A stretch of 64,000 nucleotides of DNA. It comes from Fidelibacterota bacterium. GTDB lineage: Bacteria; Fidelibacterota; UBA8477; JABMPR01. The stretch's first letter is position 1. Every line of letters starts with the position of its first letter. A program made the translations under genes and the position numbers. Under the pieces are notes generated by a model, which searched no databases, was not told the origin of the DNA, and saw only the letters and a list, made by a program, of their open reading frames with translations. Positions 38,810 through 48,191 of the stretch are shown here, piece by piece. Location of the stretch: the NCBI GenBank assembly GCA_021734325.1, contig JAIPJF010000004.1, forward strand, positions 62,001 through 126,000. The letters are read 5' to 3'.

Positions 38810-40780
38810 TCAGAGCCTGGCTTTCACCCAGTTTTCAAGACCATCGGTCAGAACCAGTTCCTGGGCTGCAGCGCCAACCGGGCTCAGACTGTAGTGCTTG
38901 CCATTGAATTCCAGACTTGCTTTTTGAAAATCGATGGTAGCCTTGATACCTGTTGCTACGGTAAGTTTGTCTCGACCATAACTCTCCAAAAGATCACTGA
39001 CAAGTTCCGGAGCCTCTAACACCATAAACCCATTGTTGATGGCATTACGTTTATAGGTTTCACTAAAGGATCCGGCAAGCACCAATGAAATACCTCTATA
39101 TTTAAGCGAGGTTGCTGCCTGCTCCCGGGAACTTCCGGTTCCAAAATTGAATCCGCCGACCAGGAAATCACCCTTCTCAACCAGATTTACAAACTCTGCG
39201 TCATAGTTTTCCATGACCACACCGGCTTGTTGCTCAGGTGTAAAGTCGTCGATGTAGGTATATTTCCCAGGGTAAATACCATCCGTGTTAAGATTATCCT
39301 GATGACAGAAAAGAATATTTCCGGTCAATTGAGCTGGAAATCCGTCCAATATGGTAACCGCCTTGCTCTCTCCCTTCGCCTTTGGATTCGATTTGATATC
39401 CCCAACAGGATTGGCCTTACTGTAACCATAGGGAGATACGATCTTCCCTGCTACCGCAGAAGCTGCCACCACAGCCGGAGAAGCAAGATAGGCCTTGGCG
39501 CTTTTAGCACCCATCCGGCCCTTAAAATTTCTGTTGGTAGCTGATATGCCAACCTCATCCTCCCCTAGTAGTCCAACACCGAGACCGATACAGGGACCAC
39601 AGCCAGGCGGGAGCGTCTTTGCGCCAGCGTCGACCAGTGTCTGCCAATCACCGCGAGCTTCACTTTCGGCCTGAACCTCGCTTGAGGCAGCTGCAACATA
39701 GAACTCCACACCATCAGCAACTTTTTTCCCTTTGATGACCCTGGCTGCCTCAGCCAGATCTTCCACGCGGGAATTTACACATGAGACCAGATAAGCTTTG
39801 TGGATCTTCAGATCCTGAGATTCCATGGTTTTGGCGGCAGTCATGACCTTGACATGATCAGGACCGGAGACATAGGGTTCAACGGAGGTCAGGTCCAACG
39901 TAAGCTCTTTGGCATAATAGGCATCCGGGTCAGCGTAAGGGGCTGTTTGTTTCAATTCTGAGATACGACCAAAATTCAAGCGGGGTGAGGCACCATCAAC
40001 GGCATCAACATCGGATTTTACACCTGAAAGCCCGCGGGCCTCAACGGTCATTGCTCGTTTCTCGATCCAGTCAAAGGTAACTCTATCAATGGGAAAGACA
40101 CCGGCCAGAGCCCCCCATTCTGTGGTCATATTGGCAATGGTCAAGCGCTGGTCAATACTCAGTGAGGCGAGTCCATCTCCAACAAATTCAATGGCATGAT
40201 TCAACACCTCGTCCTTGTTAAAAAGACCGGCAAGGGTGATAATGACATCTTTTCCCGTGACGCCAGGCAATAATTTACCTGTCAGCTCGACCCTTGCCAC
40301 CGGCGGTACCTGCCACCAGGTTCTTCCTGTCGCCCAGATAGCAGCAGCATCGGTCCTGACAATGGGCGTTCCCAACACACCCAGTCCACCGTACATGTTG
40401 GAATGACTGTCAGAAGCCACCACCATTGTACCTGGCCAGGCATAGCCTTCCTCACACATGATCTGATGACCTATTCCACGACCGGCAGGATAAAAATCCA
40501 CACCCATTTCATTGGCAAAAGCCTCAATACCAGCATATTTCTTCAGATTGGTCTCGCTGGTATCCTGAACATTATGGTCCAGGGTGTAAACTGGCTGTCT
40601 TGGCTTTGCCACCTTTCTGGCACCGATGGCCTTGAACTTGTTCATGACGGCACCCGTGTTGTCATGGGTCATCACATGGGCTGGTGAGATGGATAAAAAA
40701 TCACCGCTGTGAACTTCGTTATCCCGTTCCAGGCCTACTGCAAATTTCTGGGCTATTTTTTCGATTAAATTCTGAGACAT
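38810..40780 (-). CDS. Aconitate hydratase family protein
   Basis: 656 aa; SPAHVMTHDNTGAVMNKF; VVASDSHSNMYGGLG; PPGCGPCIG; FGTGSSREQAATSLKY. Confidence 0.9.
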   Translation of the reverse strand: MSQNLIEKIAQKFAVGLERDNEVHSGDFLSISPAHVMTHDNTGAVMNKFKAIGARKVAKPRQPVYTLDHNVQDTSETNLKKYAGIEAFANEMGVDFYPAGRGIGHQIMCEEGYAWPGTMVVASDSHSNMYGGLGVLGTPIVRTDAAAIWATGRTWWQVPPVARVELTGKLLPGVTGKDVIITLAGLFNKDEVLNHAIEFVGDGLASLSIDQRLTIANMTTEWGALAGVFPIDRVTFDWIEKRAMTVEARGLSGVKSDVDAVDGASPRLNFGRISELKQTAPYADPDAYYAKELTLDLTSVEPYVSGPDHVKVMTAAKTMESQDLKIHKAYLVSCVNSRVEDLAEAARVIKGKKVADGVEFYVAAASSEVQAESEARGDWQTLVDAGAKTLPPGCGPCIGLGVGLLGEDEVGISATNRNFKGRMGAKSAKAYLASPAVVAASAVAGKIVSPYGYSKANPVGDIKSNPKAKGESKAVTILDGFPAQLTGNILFCHQDNLNTDGIYPGKYTYIDDFTPEQQAGVVMENYDAEFVNLVEKGDFLVGGFNFGTGSSREQAATSLKYRGISLVLAGSFSETYKRNAINNGFMVLEAPELVSDLLESYGRDKLTVATGIKATIDFQKASLEFNGKHYSLSPVGAAAQELVLTDGLENWVKARL

Positions 40781-40883
40781 TGCCTATTCCTTCTTAAAAG
40801 CAACCACTGATTACTCTGATTGCACTGATTTTTTCTTTTCTCATGCTTCTGTGGAATCTGTGAAATCCGTGGTTCCAGCAGAT

Positions 40884-41417
40884 TTATACTTTAAATGGTT
40901 CGAAGCTGGCAAAATCCGCATGATGAACAATAATGGACTCTGCCGTCCGCATTCCCAGATCACCTTCCTTGGAATGGGTGGCAATAATGTGCTGCACCTC
41001 AGGAGGGAGACCGAACTGAAAGGCAATGGCGGCCCCACTAAAGGGATGCCGAACAATCTTGCCCATGGAACTCGTGCCCAGTTTACCATCTTTCATTTCA
41101 TACTCAAGCAGCTTGCCAATATCCAGCAGAATGGCGCCGGAAATGAGGATATCCATATCGATCTTGATAGAATCTCCAAAATTTTCCAGCATCCGCTTCG
41201 CCATATCCACAGAAAGCTGAACGCAGGTTCGCTTGTGATTCATAAAGGAAACGCCCACGTCCTTTATCAACAGGGAAAAAGGTATAACTTCAAGATCTTC
41301 GGCGGACAGGACAGAATTCTCAATTGCCCAGACCCAGGCATCCAGGGTTTTCTCTTTAAGCTCCTGATCCTTGATCCAGTCAATTTCAGGCCAAATTTTC
41401 ATCACTTTATCACGCAT
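40884..41417 (-). CDS. HD-domain phosphohydrolase-like protein
   Basis: 177 aa; SGAILLDIGKLLEYE…HPFSGAAIA…HIIATHSKEGD. Confidence 0.75.
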   Translation of the reverse strand: MRDKVMKIWPEIDWIKDQELKEKTLDAWVWAIENSVLSAEDLEVIPFSLLIKDVGVSFMNHKRTCVQLSVDMAKRMLENFGDSIKIDMDILISGAILLDIGKLLEYEMKDGKLGTSSMGKIVRHPFSGAAIAFQFGLPPEVQHIIATHSKEGDLGMRTAESIIVHHADFASFEPFKV

Positions 41418-41467
41418 GCTTTTCGCTCCTATTCGTTGCTTACTTAAAATAGAAAATATAAAAAATT

Positions 41468-41821
41468 ATCTTTTGGCCAGTGTCTTTCGAGTAGCATAGA
41501 ATATTGCCGTCAATTCACGCGCCTCCATAAGGATTGCTTCCATTTACTTTTCAGAGAAAAGTTTTTCATCCCGACAAAATTCAAACCAAAACACCGTTTC
41601 ATCTACCTTTTCCAGAACGATGCTATTTTTTCTTTAAATGCTGCTTTTGATTGTCCCAGTAAAGCAGCACGATAATTTGCGGCGACTGATGTTGAAGACC
41701 GAATCAGTTGATTTTGAAGATGTCTGCCAAGAGAATCGTTTGGCAAAGAGAATGCTAACTTTACACATCGGTGCGCAAACCCTTTGGTCCTTCCCTTCAA
41801 TACATCATTCGCTTCACTCAT
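41468..41821 (-). pseudogene. Four-helix-bundle (S23/IVP-like) protein, frameshifted and stop-interrupted, copy 2
   Basis: Frame a: GRTKGFAHRCVKLAFSLPNDSLGRHLQNQLIRSSTSVAANYRAALLGQSKAAFKEKI; frame b: SIVLEKVDETVFWFEFCRDEKLFSEK*MEAILMEARELTAIFYATRKTLAKR*. Confidence 0.8.
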
Positions 41822-41827
41822 CAGGCT

Positions 41828-41915
41828 TTTTCTATTTTCTATTTTCTATTTTCTATTTTCTATTTTCTATTTTCTATTTTCTATTTTCTATTTTCTATTT
41901 TCTATTTTCTATTTT
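41828..41915. repeat. 7-bp tandem repeat (TTTTCTA), 12 full copies plus partial
   Basis: Direct counting 41828-41911 plus TTTT. Confidence 0.97.
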
Positions 41916-43466
41916 AAATATCGTGTCCAACACCGTCCCATCAACCCATTTGACAACACCGATGGGCTCATCTGTCAGTTTAGGCTTTTGTGGCACCCCG
42001 CCTATCAGGTCGTCAATTTCAGCTTTCAACTCCTGGATCGTTCTTATGGGTAAACCACTATTCTTCGTGGCTTTTATCAGATCTTTACGCAATGGGTTAA
42101 TGGCAATACCACGCTCTGTGATGATCACATCAATGAGTTCCCCAGGTCCGACGAGGGTTGTCACCTCATCGACGATGACAGGAATGCGATCACGAAAAGC
42201 GGGAATGGGCAATATCGTACACTTGCTGAAGAGACAGTTCTGCCACCCGCCAATCCCATGGAGCATTTGACCATCTGAGTGGGTCACTACATTGGCGTTA
42301 AAATTGACATCGACCTCAGTGGCCCCCAGGACGACAACGTCCACCATGGAGGCAAAATTGCCTTTGCCATGCCAGTTGTAACTGGTGAAGGGTGATGTAT
42401 TGATATGACCAGCGTTCTCCCGCATGGAGCGAACACCATCCAGATCAAACGTTTGACCATCCAGGATGTAATCTGTGAGCCCCTCTTCCAGCATCTCAAC
42501 CAGATATTTGGTTGACCCACCCCTTACAAATCGAGCCTTAACACCCGCCTCTATCATCATTTCCTTAAGATAGATGGCAAAGGCCAGAGCGGTACCTCCT
42601 GCTCCAGCCTGAAAGCTGAAACCGTCCTTCATAATTCCAGCCTCCCGAACGAACTTCGCTGTTAATTCAGCAATAAAGAGGCGGTCTGGAGATTTTGTCA
42701 GCTCAGTTGTCCCCGAAACGATCTTATCGGGTTCGCCCACCTTATCCAGGACCACAACATAATCCACATTCTGACCCTGTATCTGCCAGGGAATACATGG
42801 GAAGGGCACCAGATTATCAGTGACGACGATGACTTTGTCTGCATACTGAGAATCTGCCAGTCCAAAACCGAGCAGTCCACAGGCTGAAGGCCCGCGGTCA
42901 CCGGTAGCGTTACCCAGCTGATCTGCTGTGGGGGCAGCAATAACTGCAATGTCTACATGAATCTCACCATCCTGGATAGCTTGCCAGCGACCACCGTGAG
43001 AGCGCAGAACTGCCAGTCCGTTCATTTTTCCTTCAGAAGCGTATTTTCCAAGAGGTCCATTCAGGGAGCCCTCAATATGATGGATCACACCGTTTTCCAT
43101 ATACTTGATCAGGGGCTCATGACAGGGGAAGGCAGCGCTGGGAAACCACATCAAGTCTTTGACCTTCAGCGCCGCAGCTGCATCAAAAACCTGATTCATG
43201 ACCAGGTCACCGTTACGAAAATGATGGTGGGAAGAAATGGTCATACCATCCTTCAGTCCCGCCAGTTTCAAGGCTTCCATAATAGAGCCAACAACCTTGT
43301 TCCCGTCCATCGGGTAGTCAGAGCAGGTGGAGATAGGCGGTGCTGCTTTTGTGCCTTTTGGTTTATAGCCATGCACTCCCTTAAAAGGAATTTGCTTTTT
43401 ACCATTCACTTCAGTCGGAACCATACGTCCGGCTGCATTTTTTACCATTTCAGACTTCATTTTCAT
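41895..43466 (-). CDS. citF: Citrate lyase alpha subunit
   Basis: 523 aa; STCSDYPMDGNKVVGSIMEALKLAGLKDGMTISSHHHFRNGD; LIDVIITERGIAINPLRKDL; stop codon lies inside the 7-bp repeat. Confidence 0.88.
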   Translation of the reverse strand: MKMKSEMVKNAAGRMVPTEVNGKKQIPFKGVHGYKPKGTKAAPPISTCSDYPMDGNKVVGSIMEALKLAGLKDGMTISSHHHFRNGDLVMNQVFDAAAALKVKDLMWFPSAAFPCHEPLIKYMENGVIHHIEGSLNGPLGKYASEGKMNGLAVLRSHGGRWQAIQDGEIHVDIAVIAAPTADQLGNATGDRGPSACGLLGFGLADSQYADKVIVVTDNLVPFPCIPWQIQGQNVDYVVVLDKVGEPDKIVSGTTELTKSPDRLFIAELTAKFVREAGIMKDGFSFQAGAGGTALAFAIYLKEMMIEAGVKARFVRGGSTKYLVEMLEEGLTDYILDGQTFDLDGVRSMRENAGHINTSPFTSYNWHGKGNFASMVDVVVLGATEVDVNFNANVVTHSDGQMLHGIGGWQNCLFSKCTILPIPAFRDRIPVIVDEVTTLVGPGELIDVIITERGIAINPLRKDLIKATKNSGLPIRTIQELKAEIDDLIGGVPQKPKLTDEPIGVVKWVDGTVLDTIFKIENRK

Positions 43467-43505
43467 TCTTTTCCCTTTACCACGGAGCGCACAAAGATCA
43501 CAGAG

Positions 43506-43689
43506 TTAAATATTATGTAACACTCTCTTTATTCCGTGCTTCAATAATTTGACGTTAAAATTAATGATCAAGCCCAGCTTCATATGCAGATTCCAATAAT
43601 CCTGGACCGAGATTTTTATGAACTTCAATTGCCGCGCCAATTACCAGCTCTGACAATTCGTTAAGTTTTAATAATTCTTCTTTGCTCAT
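43506..43689 (-). pseudogene. Internally deleted GxxExxY family gene
   Basis: N-terminus [39 protein letters not shown] then out-of-frame C-terminus [23 protein letters not shown]. Confidence 0.85.
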
Positions 43690-43733
43690 TATACTTCCCG
43701 AAAAGCCTCTTAAAATCTCCGTGCCCTCTGTGG

Positions 43734-44945
43734 TTAACTCCCTGTTTTCCAGTTTGTCGATAATATTCCCGCATCAATGGCCATTTTTATGGTGCGCTCA
43801 GCGCGTTTCACTACTGGCGGGTCGATCATTTTTGAACCAACTGCAACAACACCCAAACCCCTGGCTTCAGCCTCGTCTGCAGCAACAATTATACGTTTGG
43901 CTTTATCGATTTCAAGCTCAGAAGGAGCAAATTCCTCATGGATGGGTTTGATCTGACGGGGATGGATACAGCCCATGCCATCAAAACCCAAAGCCTTTGT
44001 CTCCTTTACCGATTGCCTCAGGGCAGCTTCATTACCCACATCGCTAAATACGGTATCAATGGGTTGAATGCCTGCAGCACGAGCCGCATTTACCAGCATG
44101 GACCGGGCAAAAAAGGATTCCTTCCCTTCCAGCGTTCGCTGCGTACCTATATCAGCTGTATAGTCTTCGAGTCCCATGGCGAGACCCACATTGTTCTTGC
44201 TGGCCATGGCTATTTCCCTGGCATTGAGAACACCCAGGGCGCTCTCCAGGATGGGCATATAATACACTTTTTGTTTTAAGCTTTTTGCCTTCAGGATCGT
44301 GTTTACCTTGTTTTCCATTGCAATGACCTGATCGGCGGTTTCAGCTTTCGGAAGGAGAATCGTATGCACATTGTGTGGAACAATTGCCTCCAGATCCTTC
44401 ATTCCCAGCTCTCCCTGATTGATCCGAACCATGCGCTCAGCACCAAAAAAGTCAAGACTTCGAAGGGCATTTCGCACAATATATCGAGCTGAGTCTTTTT
44501 CGCCTGGAGGTACAGAATCTTCCAGATCGAGGATGACTCCATCCGGTTTGTGGATACCGGCATTCAAGAATAGTTTGGGTTGATTCCCGGGCAAATAGAG
44601 CCTGCTACGACGAAATCGTCCAAATGTTGTTCCGTATTGAGCATGCGTCTTGAACTCTGGCAAGGCTTCCTTGTCAAGCTTGGGGTGCGCACGCTTTATA
44701 ACAGTCTCTATCTGGGCCATCATCACGAATGGAAGGGCACCAAAATCTTTGATCAGCACCTTGCCGGTGGTAATTCCCAGGGTCGCAAGTGTTTTTTTCG
44801 CCAGATCTTCAATGGCGTTTGAAAACAGCACCTTCACTTTGCTTTCAATCTCAATTGCCAGGGACTTTGAACCCGGAGTGTAAAACACCTGACAGTCAGA
44901 TTTAATCGTGTCCCCCAGAGGACCTGCCTGAAATATCTTCGTCAT
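43734..44945 (-). CDS. citE: Citrate lyase beta subunit with N-terminal CitD-like acyl-carrier domain
   Basis: N-terminal [20 protein letters not shown]…[27 protein letters not shown]…[21 protein letters not shown] (CitD-like) followed by [19 protein letters not shown]…[20 protein letters not shown] (CitE). Confidence 0.85.
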   Translation of the reverse strand: MTKIFQAGPLGDTIKSDCQVFYTPGSKSLAIEIESKVKVLFSNAIEDLAKKTLATLGITTGKVLIKDFGALPFVMMAQIETVIKRAHPKLDKEALPEFKTHAQYGTTFGRFRRSRLYLPGNQPKLFLNAGIHKPDGVILDLEDSVPPGEKDSARYIVRNALRSLDFFGAERMVRINQGELGMKDLEAIVPHNVHTILLPKAETADQVIAMENKVNTILKAKSLKQKVYYMPILESALGVLNAREIAMASKNNVGLAMGLEDYTADIGTQRTLEGKESFFARSMLVNAARAAGIQPIDTVFSDVGNEAALRQSVKETKALGFDGMGCIHPRQIKPIHEEFAPSELEIDKAKRIIVAADEAEARGLGVVAVGSKMIDPPVVKRAERTIKMAIDAGILSTNWKTGS

Positions 44946-45149
44946 AATATCGTCGCCTCGACCCCTTGTTTTTGCTCTTTCATATTGTAAATATCACCCA
45001 CAGATTCGACAAGATGTGCGCGCCGAATTGGGCGCAAATATACACCTCGAACCCAGTGGCTTCAATACTAACCGAAATAGCCTGGACAAATAATCAGCCC
45101 TCTCTCAAGAAGGCATTAATTGCGCCTGCGATCTATTCAGTTTTGAATA

Positions 45150-46298
45150 TTAATTTGTGCCCAGGAGATCTAGAATCTTCAGGTTTGCTTTCGGGAAGGC
45201 ATATTGATTCAGCTGGTTCTTTTTTACCCAGCGATTTTCAGTGGCTGCATGGATCCGAGCTTCACCTTCGCTCCAGTCACAGAAGTAGGCAGAAAGTGTT
45301 ATCTTAAAATGCGTATATGCATGCTTGATGGTACCAATCTTTTCCCCAATGCCTACAGTGAGCGATGTTTCCTCTCTCACCTCCCTGAGCAAGGCCTCCT
45401 GCTCAGACTCACCTGCTTCGATCTTACCTCCTGGAAACTCCCAAAGTCCACCAAGTAATCCGCTGGACGGTCGTTTCTGTATCAAAAAGCAATCCCCTCT
45501 CCTGATCAAACCGATGACAATATGGTAATGGGGTGTCTTTTTTTTGATCGGTTTAACCGGGAAATCCCCAGGATGTCCCTGGAGGTAGGCCCTGCACAAT
45601 TGTGAAACAGGACAGGTTGGGCATCCTGGTCTCACCGGTGTACAGATGCTTCTCCCGAGATCCATAAGGCTTTGATTGAAAGCGCCTGGTTGATCTTTTG
45701 GGATGAGTGCGCGTAATTTTTCTGTGATCTTTGATTTTGTGGCTGCCTTGCTAATGTCGTCAGTGATCATTTCGATGCGAGAGAGGACCCTGAGAACATT
45801 TCCATCAACCAGGGGAACAACCTCATTATAAGCAATGCTTGCCACTGCGGCAGCTGTGTAGGGACCAATCCCCGGAATCTTCAGGAGCTCAGTGGATGTA
45901 GGAGGCATGACCTCCTGGTGATCGCTCAAGATCAATTTCGCGGCCTTGTGCAGATTCCTGGCCCTGGAGTAGTACCCAAGCCCCTCCCATATCTTTAACA
46001 CCTGGTCCTCATGAGCACGGGCCAAGGATTTTATGTCGGGGAAATTTGCCATCCATTTATCGTAATAGGGCCGGACCGTAGTAACCTGAGTCTGCTGAAG
46101 CATAACCTCGGCCACCCAAATGGCGTAAGGATCCTTCTCTCGCCGGCCTGGAACAGGAATATGCATTCGTTCCCTCTGGAACCAATCCAACATACTTTGA
46201 CTGAAAAATTGCGGGTCTAGCAAGGAAGCTTTATCAGGAATTGTTTTCGTCCGCCAGAGCTTTGATATGGGTATAATCTGAACCACAACAGGCACCAA
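45150..46298 (-). CDS. mutY: A/G-specific adenine glycosylase with C-terminal NUDIX-like domain; start uncertain (perhaps near 46193)
   Basis: DPYAIWVAEVMLQQTQVTTV; LLKIPGIGPYTAAAVASIAY; CxxxxxxCxxCxxxxxC cluster; GGLWEFPGGKIEAGE. Confidence 0.92.
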   Translation of the reverse strand: MVPVVVQIIPISKLWRTKTIPDKASLLDPQFFSQSMLDWFQRERMHIPVPGRREKDPYAIWVAEVMLQQTQVTTVRPYYDKWMANFPDIKSLARAHEDQVLKIWEGLGYYSRARNLHKAAKLILSDHQEVMPPTSTELLKIPGIGPYTAAAVASIAYNEVVPLVDGNVLRVLSRIEMITDDISKAATKSKITEKLRALIPKDQPGAFNQSLMDLGRSICTPVRPGCPTCPVSQLCRAYLQGHPGDFPVKPIKKKTPHYHIVIGLIRRGDCFLIQKRPSSGLLGGLWEFPGGKIEAGESEQEALLREVREETSLTVGIGEKIGTIKHAYTHFKITLSAYFCDWSEGEARIHAATENRWVKKNQLNQYAFPKANLKILDLLGTN

Positions 46299-47097
46299 TA
46301 AATTCTACCCCTAGTTCTTTGACCTCATTTGCCCACGTGACAAAATCATCGGGAGAAATCTTGTTGTGGGTCTTTTTTTTTCCCTTTGGATCCAACTCTA
46401 CATTGGGATAGGTAAGCAGCGGAATTGAAACTGCTTCGCGAAGTGCCACCAGGGCAATTTTGGAAGCTTCAAGACTTGAACAATTTACACCAATGGCCGA
46501 AACACCCTTTTTCTCTAAAAACTTTGCCGTGCTGACCAGATCATCCCCATTATAGATTTGCCCTTCCTCGTTGAGCGTAAAGGAAACCCAAACCGGTTTT
46601 TCATAGCGTAAGGCCAGTTCGGTCAGTCCCTTGGCTTCCCGGGCTGAATTCATGGATTCCAGAAGCAGAATATCCGTCGAGCTATGGGAGAGATTATCCA
46701 ATTGGGCGTCATGCCAGGGACGAGAAATAATATTGCCGGGGAATTGTTCCGGATGCCAGGAATCGGCGAGAGGTGCGATAGCGGCTGCGATCTTGATGTC
46801 CTTGCCAGATTCCTTGACCGTTTTCCAGGCAAGCCGAATGGCCAACAGGGTCAGGGCTCTTGCTCTGGCATGGGCATCAACACCTGACAGTCCTGCTTTA
46901 TGAAGTGCAAAGGGTGTTGTTCTGAATGTATTGGTTGTAATTACCTGAGCTCCGGCATTAATGTTCTCCCGGTGGATCTGAACGATATCCTCTGGAGCGG
47001 ATTGGAGAACTGTTGCCGACCAGAGTGGTTCGGTCAATTTGTGACCCATCTCTTCGAGTCTTGTTCCCATTGCCGAATCCAGAATAATTGTGTTCAT
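46234..47097 (-). CDS. Homocysteine S-methyltransferase family protein
   Basis: LDSAMGTRLEEMG; TTNTFRTTPFAL; GVNCSS; EFIGACCGSDYTHI. Confidence 0.88.
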   Translation of the reverse strand: MNTIILDSAMGTRLEEMGHKLTEPLWSATVLQSAPEDIVQIHRENINAGAQVITTNTFRTTPFALHKAGLSGVDAHARARALTLLAIRLAWKTVKESGKDIKIAAAIAPLADSWHPEQFPGNIISRPWHDAQLDNLSHSSTDILLLESMNSAREAKGLTELALRYEKPVWVSFTLNEEGQIYNGDDLVSTAKFLEKKGVSAIGVNCSSLEASKIALVALREAVSIPLLTYPNVELDPKGKKKTHNKISPDDFVTWANEVKELGVEFIGACCGSDYTHIKALADENNS

Positions 47098-47107
47098 TAA
47101 AGCGTGA

Positions 47108-47470
47108 TTACCCGACCAGCTGTTGACTTAGTTGAATGACATTTCCATCGGGGTCTGTGAAAGAGGCAAGTTTCGCAAGACCGGGGATCTCTTCTTTATC
47201 AAACAGTTTTATGCCTTTACCTGCGAGCCAAAGTTCAGATTTTCCCAGATTTTCCACTTCCAGAACAATGGCACCGATAGGGTTGGCGTTCGTAGCTTTT
47301 ACTGCATGAACAGCAATCTTGGCACCAGGGCTAACCTGGAATTCGGCCCACTTGGAATTGAGGTCTTCCAGGACCAGTTCGAGCCCCAGAACATCTTGAT
47401 AAAAGGATTTGGCTTTGTCATAATCGACGACTGGAATCCATACAAGATCAAACTGTTTATACCAACTCAT
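47108..47470 (-). CDS. VOC/glyoxalase family protein
   Basis: VWIPVVDYDKAKSFYQDVLGLEL; FTDPDGNVIQL. Confidence 0.9.
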   Translation of the reverse strand: MSWYKQFDLVWIPVVDYDKAKSFYQDVLGLELVLEDLNSKWAEFQVSPGAKIAVHAVKATNANPIGAIVLEVENLGKSELWLAGKGIKLFDKEEIPGLAKLASFTDPDGNVIQLSQQLVG

Positions 47471-47479
47471 TTATTTCCC

Positions 47480-48148
47480 TCACACAATGGTTAAAAGTTC
47501 TTCGAGTTCACCGAAGCTGTCAACAACAAAATTCGCTTCTTTTAAAGAATCCCGATTGCAGCTCGTTGTAATTGCCACCGTTTGGCATCCGGCAAGAGTC
47601 GCCGATCTCAGACCTGTGGGTGAGTCTTCAATGACCAATGTTCGAGAGGGTGAGACTTTGAGAAGTTCGCACGCTTTTAGATATGGGTCGGGAGCTGGTT
47701 TGGTTTTTGAAACATCACTGGATGTGACAATTTGATCAAAGTCTACAGATATGTTCGAGTTTTGAAATATTTCTGTTAATAATAGTCTGGAGGTGGCAGT
47801 TACCAACGCTGTCTGCATCTCCTGGGTTTTAATTTTGTGATAAAATTGTTGAAACCCACCTGTGAATTGAACGGAATCTGAGAATTCAGCCCATAGAAGT
47901 CTGCGACCATTTTCCTGAAGTTCCTGTTCGTCCACATCCAATTGGAAGGTATTCTTAAATCGTTCGTAGAATAATGACTCGGCGATACCCCTGTTTTGTT
48001 CAAAGAACGGGACTGGAATATCGACCTTGTACATATCTCCAAGTTTTTTGGTCGCCTTGTCATAAACATCTTCACTTTGAACAACGACACCATCAAAATC
48101 AAAGAGAATAGCATCAAGACCATGAATATCCGGCTTATTCTTTAAAAT
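47480..48148 (-). CDS. HAD family hydrolase (beta-phosphoglucomutase-like), probably non-AUG (ATT) start
   Basis: Upstream of the track start (48034) the same frame reads ILKNKPDIHGLDAILFDFDGVVVQSEDVYDKATKKLGDMYK; contains HAD motif I DFDG; no ATG/GTG/TTG before the in-frame stop. Confidence 0.75.
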   Translation of the reverse strand: MLKNKPDIHGLDAILFDFDGVVVQSEDVYDKATKKLGDMYKVDIPVPFFEQNRGIAESLFYERFKNTFQLDVDEQELQENGRRLLWAEFSDSVQFTGGFQQFYHKIKTQEMQTALVTATSRLLLTEIFQNSNISVDFDQIVTSSDVSKTKPAPDPYLKACELLKVSPSRTLVIEDSPTGLRSATLAGCQTVAITTSCNRDSLKEANFVVDSFGELEELLTIV

Positions 48149-48191
48149 GACTCTGCCACCTTCCTGAAGAGAACTAAATATGTATTATGGA

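Noticed and set aside
41638-42270. + strand ORF with YFLFSIF repeats (and 41784-42053)
   Set aside because: Translation of the 7-bp tandem repeat and antisense of citF; not a real protein.
47480-48034. Track start of the HAD gene at 48034 and ORF 47800-48123
   Set aside because: Start at 48034 drops the DFDG motif; 47800-48123 is a different frame.
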